Assembly (NCBI GenBank): GCA_051306365.1
Contig: JBPPNC010000004.1
Span: forward strand, 1-11,864
Origin: Svornostia sp051306365
GTDB lineage: Bacteria > Actinomycetota > Thermoleophilia > Solirubrobacterales > Solirubrobacteraceae
Reading direction: 5' to 3'
Length of the DNA stretch: 11,864 nt
Shown here: piece after piece, positions 5,985 through 11,864 of the stretch
Numbering within the stretch: position 1 is the first letter of the stretch
Layout: each line of letters starts with the position of its first letter
Notes under the pieces: model-generated
Database searches by the model: none
Told to the model about the DNA's origin: nothing
The model's input: the letters and a program-made list of their open reading frames with translations, nothing else
Translations under genes and position numbers: made by a program

Positions 5985-5990
5985 GGGCAG

Positions 5991-6983
5991 ATGCTCCCCC
6001 CCGTGGAAGACCTCCTGGCGACCGCCCGTGTGGTGTCGCTCCCGCTGCTCTCGCGCTTCCGCGGCGTCGAGCAACGCGAGGCGGTGCTCCTCGAGGGGCC
6101 GAACGGCTGGACCGAGTTCTCGCCGTTCACCGAGTACGCGGACCACGAGGCGGCGGCCTGGCTCGCCGCCGCCATCGACTTCGGCTGGGGCCCGCAACAT
6201 CCACTGCTGCGCGAGAGCGTGCGGGTCAACGCGACGCTCCCCGCGGTCGAGCTCGGCGATGTGCCTCGCATGCTCGCGATGTTCCCCGGATGCCGCACCG
6301 TGAAGATCAAGGTCGCCGAGCCCGGCGAGCGCCTCGCGGATGACGTGGACCGGGTCGCGGCCGTGCGGGCGATCCTCGGGCCGGAGGGTCGCATCCGGGT
6401 GGACGCGAACGGCGCGTGGACCATGGACGAGGCCGAGCGCGCGATCCACGCCCTCGCGGAGTACGACCTCGAGTACGTCGAGCAGCCGTGCGCGAGCGTC
6501 GCCGAGCTCGCCGAACTGCGCACCCGGGTGCGCTACCTGGGCGTCCCGGTCGCCGCCGACGAGAGCGTGCGCAAGGCCGAGGATCCGCTCGCCGTGGCGC
6601 GGGCGGGCGCCGCCGACATCCTCGTGATCAAGGCCCAGCCGCTCGGCGGCGTGACCGCGGCGCTGCGCATCGTCACGGATGCCGGGCTGCCCGTCGTCGT
6701 CTCGAGCGCCCTCGAGACCTCGGTCGGCATCGCGATGGGGCTGCACCTCGCGGCCGCCATCCCGCAGCTCGAGTACGACTGCGGGCTCGCGACCGCATCC
6801 CTGCTCGCCGCCGACGTCACCGACGAGCCGCTCATCCCGTTCGAGGGCGCGCTCGAGGTGCGCCGCGTGACCCCGACCGAGCACCTGCTCGCGACGCACG
6901 CCGCAACCGCCGACCGCACGAACTGGTGGCTCGCGAGGCTCGAGCGCAGCCACGCCGTGTTGCAGCAGTGCGCGGCGGGCTGA
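5991..6983 (+). CDS. menC: MenC, o-succinylbenzoate synthase
   Basis: An enolase-superfamily enzyme that dehydrates SHCHC to o-succinylbenzoate, the substrate of MenE. At 330 aa it has the usual length. Catalytic elements are all visible: KIK at 105-107 with the catalytic base K107, metal ligands D138 (in VDANGAW), E164 (in EQP) and D190 (in ADES), and K214 in VIKAQPLGG on the opposite face of the barrel. The start is the ATG at 5991, which has no Shine-Dalgarno sequence but a -10-like hexamer six bases upstream. It is transcribed divergently from the menB-menE-menA block, so the pathway genes are not a single operon. A lipoprotein gene follows 43 bases downstream. Confidence 0.95.
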   Translation: MLPPVEDLLATARVVSLPLLSRFRGVEQREAVLLEGPNGWTEFSPFTEYADHEAAAWLAAAIDFGWGPQHPLLRESVRVNATLPAVELGDVPRMLAMFPGCRTVKIKVAEPGERLADDVDRVAAVRAILGPEGRIRVDANGAWTMDEAERAIHALAEYDLEYVEQPCASVAELAELRTRVRYLGVPVAADESVRKAEDPLAVARAGAADILVIKAQPLGGVTAALRIVTDAGLPVVVSSALETSVGIAMGLHLAAAIPQLEYDCGLATASLLAADVTDEPLIPFEGALEVRRVTPTEHLLATHAATADRTNWWLARLERSHAVLQQCAAG

Positions 6984-6987
6984 ACGA

Positions 6988-6993
6988 TACCCT
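6988..6993 (+). promoter_or_regulatory. Possible -10 box for the lipoprotein gene
   Basis: TACCCT lies just after the menC stop codon and 33 bases before the lipoprotein ATG. Unlike the other candidates it would give a short leader of about 25 bases, consistent with the ribosome-binding site present there. Weak evidence: one hexamer without a clear -35. Confidence 0.25.
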
Positions 6994-7016
6994 GACTGCG
7001 CCACCCCGGCGCGACA

Positions 7017-7020
7017 GGAG
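7017..7020 (+). promoter_or_regulatory. Ribosome-binding site of the lipoprotein gene
   Basis: GGAG, within ACAGGAG, lies six bases before the ATG at 7027. It fixes the start and contrasts with the apparently leaderless genes to the left. Confidence 0.7.
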
Positions 7021-7026
7021 CCCCGC

Positions 7027-7602
7027 ATGACCCAGCCCGCCCGACGAGTCCTGGGCTTTGCGGCCGCCATCGCGATGGGGGCCCTGCTGGCCGCGTGCGC
7101 CACGCCGCCGACCTCCGGCCCCGGGGTCATCGACCCGACGCCCGAGGCGGCCACCGGCCCGGAGTGCCTCATCGGCGAGTGGACCATCACGCAGGACCAG
7201 CTCCAGTTCTTCTACGACTCCGTCTCCGCGGACACCGCCGGTGACATCGCCTACCTCGTCACGGGCGAGACCGGCCTGGACTTCGACGGCACCCGCTACT
7301 CCTACAGCCCCGACCTGAGTCTCTCGATTCGCGCCGACGGCCTCGAGGGCATCGGGTACCTGCGCGGCACCATCGCGGGCACGTACACGACCGACGCCTC
7401 GACGATCGAGACGACGACCGAGAGCACCGACGTCTCCTACGTCTTCAGCATGGGCGGGGTGGAGCAGGATGCCTCGGATGCGTTCGCCGAGGCACTCGAG
7501 AGCGCGCCGATCAACGGCGGTGCCTACGAGTGCACGGCGGTCGGACCGATCATCCAATTCGACAACGGCTATGCCCGCGTTCCGATCCAGCTCACGCGAT
7601 AG
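7027..7602 (+). CDS. Secreted lipoprotein of unknown function
   Basis: A 191-aa protein with a lipoprotein signal peptide: basic residues R6-R7, a hydrophobic core, and the lipobox LAAC with the lipidated cysteine C24. A Pro/Gly/Thr-rich linker (about 25-45) follows, then a domain starting CLIGEWTI and rich in alternating Thr, Ser, Tyr and Gly, suggesting a beta-rich, lipocalin- or beta-barrel-like fold. Two further cysteines, C47 and C169, near the two ends of the domain could form a disulfide; this would depend on extracytoplasmic redox enzymes such as those encoded nearby, though that link is speculative. I do not recognise a characterised family. It lies downstream of menC on the same strand and converges with ccsB, whose stop is 14 bases away. 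Confidence 0.85.
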   Translation: MTQPARRVLGFAAAIAMGALLAACATPPTSGPGVIDPTPEAATGPECLIGEWTITQDQLQFFYDSVSADTAGDIAYLVTGETGLDFDGTRYSYSPDLSLSIRADGLEGIGYLRGTIAGTYTTDASTIETTTESTDVSYVFSMGGVEQDASDAFAEALESAPINGGAYECTAVGPIIQFDNGYARVPIQLTR

Positions 7603-7616
7603 TCGGCACCCAGCGC

Positions 7617-8548
7617 CTACAGCCCGCTGTAGGTGTGCAGCCCCTTGAAGAACAGGTTCACGATCGTGAAGTTGAACACGATCGCGGCGAAGCCGATGAT
7701 CGCGAGCCACGCCGAGCGGGCGCCGCGCCAGCCGCGCGTCGCGCGCGCGTGGATGTAGCCGGCGAAGATGGTCCAGATGATGAAGGTCCAGACCTCCTTG
7801 GTGTCCCAACCCCAGTAGCGACCCCAGGCGCGCTCCGCCCAGACCGCGCCGGCGATGAGCGTGAAGGTCCAGAACACGAAGCCGACCACGATGAGCCGGT
7901 AGGCGGTGCGCTCGAGGCGCTCGGCATCCGGCAGCGACTGCAGCACACGGGGGCTGCCGGCCCGCCGCGACTTCAGCAGTTGCACGATCGACAGCGCGGC
8001 ACCGAGGGCGAGGAAGCCGGTGGCGAGGCTCGCGACGAACACGTGGATCACGAGCCAGGCCGACTGCAGGGCCGGGGGCAGCGGCACGACGTCGACGTAG
8101 AAGTTCACGGTCGCGACCCCGAGCGCGACGAGGGTGAAGCCGATGACGAAGGCGCCGAGGAAGCGCAGGTCCTGCCAGAGCTGCACCGCGAGAAACACGC
8201 CCACGATGATCGCCGTCGCGGTGAGGGAGAACTCGAACATGTTGGCCCACGGCACCCGGCCGGCGGCGACACCGCGCAGCACCACGGCGGCGACGTGCAG
8301 CAGCCAGCCGACGATGGTGAGCGCGAAGGCGGCCCGGAGGTACCGCGGACCCTTCGCGGGCGCGCTCGTCGCGGTCCTCTCCAGCACGGCCGTCGAGCCG
8401 GCGGATGCCGCGACCCCGATCGCCTCGGCGGCGGCCGGCACCACGGCGGTGCGGCGGGAGAGGTCCAGGGTGAAGAGCACGAAGGCGACGACGTAGATCC
8501 CCATGGCGGAGTAGACGCCGACGAGGGAGAGGGATGCGAGGGTGTCGG

Positions 8549-8552
<4 letters not shown>
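7617..8552 (-). CDS. ccsB: CcsB/ResC (CcsA family), System II cytochrome c heme handling and ligation protein
   Basis: A 311-aa polytopic membrane protein of the CcsA/ResC family that, with ResB, moves heme across the membrane and attaches it to apocytochrome c. The signature tryptophan-rich WWD region is clear at about 238-257 (WAERAWGRYWGWDTKEVW). Histidines placed in or near membrane segments, H86, H170, H268 and H306, are likely the heme-ligand set of the family. A poorly conserved alanine-rich loop lies at about 35-70 after the first helix. The GTG start at 8552 overlaps the resB stop in GTGA, and AGGTGG just upstream could serve as ribosome-binding site. It is the last gene of the ccs operon. 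No terminator hairpin is visible in the 14 bases between its stop and the convergent lipoprotein gene. Confidence 0.94.
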
Positions 8553-10130
<1,578 letters not shown>

Positions 10131-10153
<23 letters not shown>

Positions 10154-10865
10154 CGATGAACACCCCCAGCCAGGACAGCACGACGCCCCACAGTCCGGTG
10201 ACCATGGCGAGACCCGTCGCGATGAGCAGCGCCCCGCCGACGATGTTGATCGCCCGGATGTGCCGCCTGACCCAGCCGATCGACGAACCCACCCAGCCGA
10301 AGCCGAGGGCGACGAGAATGAACGGGATGCCGAGCCCGACGCAGTAGACGGCGCCGATGATCGCGGCCCGGGCGGGGTTCGCCTCGTAGCTCGCGAGCGC
10401 GATGACCGCCCCGACGGTCGGGCCGATGCACGGTACCCAGCCGATCGCGAACACCGCGCCGAGCAGGGGTGCACCCGCGAGCCCGGGCGCTGGCCGCCAG
10501 CCGGGCTTGACCGAGCGCTGCAGGAACGTCACCTGGCCGATGAAGACCAGGCCGAGCACGATGACCACGACACCTGCGATGCGTGTGATGAGGTCCCGGT
10601 ATTGCAGCACGAAGTACCCGACCGTGCCGGAGAGCACGAAGATCGCCAGGAACACCACGCTGAACCCGAGCACGAACAGTCCGGCGCCGAGCACGGTGCG
10701 ACCGCGGCGCTGGGGCGCGCCATCCGTCGTCCCCGTCACGTAGCCGAGGTAGCCGGGCACCAACGGCAGCACGCACGGGGCGAGGAACGACAGGAGTCCA
10801 GCGGCGAGGGCGATGGGCAGCGCGAACAGGAGATTGCCCTCGCCGAGGATCTGCCCGATACCCAC
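10131..10865 (-). CDS. ccdA: CcdA, transmembrane thiol-disulfide electron carrier for cytochrome c maturation
   Basis: A 244-aa DsbD/CcdA-family membrane protein that carries electrons from cytoplasmic thioredoxin across the membrane to ResA-like proteins. Both redox cysteines are present in their conserved settings: C31 in SFLAPCVLPLVPGYLGY and C146 in AIGWVPCIGPTVGAV. About six hydrophobic helices are recognisable, as usual for the family. The frame is open 84 codons further upstream inside resA, but that part is not CcdA-like. The GTG at 10865 gives the normal N-terminus (MGIGQILGEGNLLFALPIALA) and has AGGGG ten bases upstream, which overlaps the resA stop. It starts 13 bases after resA and overlaps resB by 23 bases. 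Confidence 0.94.
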
Positions 10866-10878
10866 TACTGCGACGCCC

Positions 10879-11460
10879 CTACTGCGCCAGCACCGTGTCG
10901 AGCATGCTCGCGAGGATCGAGGCGTCCTTGATGACCCCGCTGATGCGTGCCGCGACCCGGCCCTCGCGGTCGAGCACGAGGGTCGTCGGCACCGCGTTGG
11001 GTGCGACGGCCCCGGACCCCGCGAAGGCGAGCTGCACGGATGCCGTGCGCGCGTCGAGGATGGAGGGGTACGCGATGCCGTTCTCCTGTTCGAACAGGCG
11101 GGCGACGGCCGTGTCATCCGAGGTGTTCACCCCGAGGAAGGCGACCTCGTCGTACTCCGCGCTGAGCTGCGCGAGGGTCGGCGCCTCGACCCGGCAGGGC
11201 GGGCAGTTGGCGTACCAGAAGTTCAGCACGACGACCTCGCCGGCGTAGTCCTCGCTCGAGATGACCTGGCCGTCGAGACCCTCGCCCGCGAAGGGGATCG
11301 GCTCGCCGCGCTGGGCAGGCGCGACCTCGAGGGTGCCATCGCCGGAGATGTAGCCCTGCCCGGAACCGTCCTGGTACTGCTCGGCGAGCGGGTCGTTGGC
11401 GGCGCAGCCGGCGAGCAGCAGCACGAGCACTGCCGCGGCGGGAAAGGGTCGGCTCTTCAC
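10879..11460 (-). CDS. resA: ResA/TlpA-type lipoprotein thioredoxin
   Basis: A 193-aa TlpA/ResA-like thioredoxin-fold protein that reduces the cysteines of apocytochrome c outside the membrane before heme attachment, taking electrons from CcdA. The signal peptide carries a lipobox, LAGC, with the lipidated cysteine C19. The redox motif is CPPC at 86-89, in NFWYANCPPCRVEAPTL; the usual Trp before the first cysteine is Asn here, as is common among actinobacterial members. The cis-proline region is NAVPTTLVLDREG. The GTG at 11460 overlaps the upstream phosphatase stop in GTGA, and GGAG lies four bases upstream. An upstream in-frame extension runs through phosphatase sequence and is rejected because it would bury the signal peptide. 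The exact family name (ResA, CcsX, TlpA) is a matter of convention. Confidence 0.92.
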   Translation of the reverse strand: MKSRPFPAAAVLVLLLAGCAANDPLAEQYQDGSGQGYISGDGTLEVAPAQRGEPIPFAGEGLDGQVISSEDYAGEVVVLNFWYANCPPCRVEAPTLAQLSAEYDEVAFLGVNTSDDTAVARLFEQENGIAYPSILDARTASVQLAFAGSGAVAPNAVPTTLVLDREGRVAARISGVIKDASILASMLDTVLAQ

Positions 11461-11864
11461 ACTGCTCCGGTGTCGATGGCGGATGCCGACAATGCTTTCG
11501 CAGGTTCCTGATAGTCCACCTCGACGAACCGTTCGCCCTGGCGCGCGAGGGTGGTGATGCTCGAGAGGCTGCAGCGCCGCCTGGCGGGGTTGTGGAACAG
11601 CGGTCGGCCCGCGACCGAGCGCTGCACCGTCACGATCGGCATCTGGTGGCTCACCATCACGACCTCGCCGCCGTCGACCGCCCGCCAGGCCTCCTCCAGG
11701 ATCGAGAACATGCGCTGCCGCACGAGCCGGTACGCCTCGCCCCACCCCGGGGTGAAGGGGTTGGCGAGCCTGACCCACGCCATCGGATTGCGCAGCTCGC
11801 TCTTGACGGTCGTGCCCTCGAACCAGTTCGTCGGCTCGATGAGCCGCTCGTCGGTGGTGATGGG
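11457..11864 (-). CDS. Histidine phosphatase (phosphoglycerate mutase-like) family protein, C-terminal part
   Basis: The last 135 codons of a gene that begins beyond the right edge; translation is open from the edge. The visible region contains DERLIEPTNWFEG, a segment typical of the substrate-proximal insert of this family, then VVMVSHQMPI with the second catalytic histidine (SHQ), then a C-terminal beta segment. The N-terminal RHG motif is outside the window. Members near ccs genes are annotated as phosphoglycerate mutases or broad-specificity phosphatases, but no substrate can be read from the sequence. The stop overlaps the resA start by four bases, so it is co-translated with the cytochrome c maturation genes. 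A gene of this family occupies the same place beside the ccs genes in M. tuberculosis (Rv0525 before Rv0526-Rv0529). Confidence 0.88.
   Translation of the reverse strand, partial: PITTDERLIEPTNWFEGTTVKSELRNPMAWVRLANPFTPGWGEAYRLVRQRMFSILEEAWRAVDGGEVVMVSHQMPIVTVQRSVAGRPLFHNPARRRCSLSSITTLARQGERFVEVDYQEPAKALSASAIDTGAV

Overview
The window is a densely coded, very GC-rich stretch (roughly 70% GC by eye) of an actinobacterial chromosome, most likely from the family Microbacteriaceae. Reasons: the gene content and order (menaquinone genes beside a System II cytochrome c maturation operon), actinobacterial-type short MenE and type II MenB, DUF4229 and PLDc_N small membrane proteins among men genes, many GTG starts, apparent leaderless promoters, and a strong excess of the heptamer GGATGCC. 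No mobile element, CRISPR array, tRNA or rRNA was seen, and no gap between genes exceeds 50 bases.

Left part (1-6983) is a menaquinone (vitamin K2) biosynthesis region. Reading leftward on the minus strand: a 137-aa membrane protein, menB, menE (TGATG-coupled to menB), menA, then a PLDc_N membrane protein, menD (overlapping it by 23 bases) and the 5' end of a probable polyphosphate kinase 2 gene that runs off the left edge. On the plus strand are a tiny DUF4229 membrane protein between menD and menA, and menC divergent from the 137-aa protein gene. MenD, MenC, MenE, MenB and MenA are consecutive enzymes of the classical pathway (isochorismate to SEPHCHC, to o-succinylbenzoate, to OSB-CoA, to DHNA-CoA, to demethylmenaquinone). 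MenF, MenH, the DHNA-CoA thioesterase and the final methyltransferase are not in the window. The menA reading frame is broken near its 3' end by what looks like a single missing base at about 2590-2597.

Right part (7617-11864) is a minus-strand operon for cytochrome c maturation: a histidine phosphatase family gene (3' part only), a ResA/TlpA-type lipoprotein thioredoxin, CcdA, ResB and CcsB/ResC, with start/stop overlaps or very short gaps at every junction. ResA and CcdA supply reductant to apocytochrome CXXCH cysteines outside the membrane; ResB-CcsB form the heme transport and ligation complex. Between the two parts lies a plus-strand lipoprotein of unknown function downstream of menC. 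Together the two blocks serve the menaquinol to cytochrome c branch of the respiratory chain; a similar ccs-men neighbourhood is known in Mycobacterium tuberculosis.

The most notable non-coding structure is a set of TANNNT-like -10 hexamers placed 6-7 bases upstream of six start codons (leaderless mRNA signature), including two divergent intergenic regions that are both exactly 41 bases long and have mirrored -10 boxes. I found no convincing new defence, mobile or other undescribed system; the region looks like conserved core metabolism with several interesting expression details.
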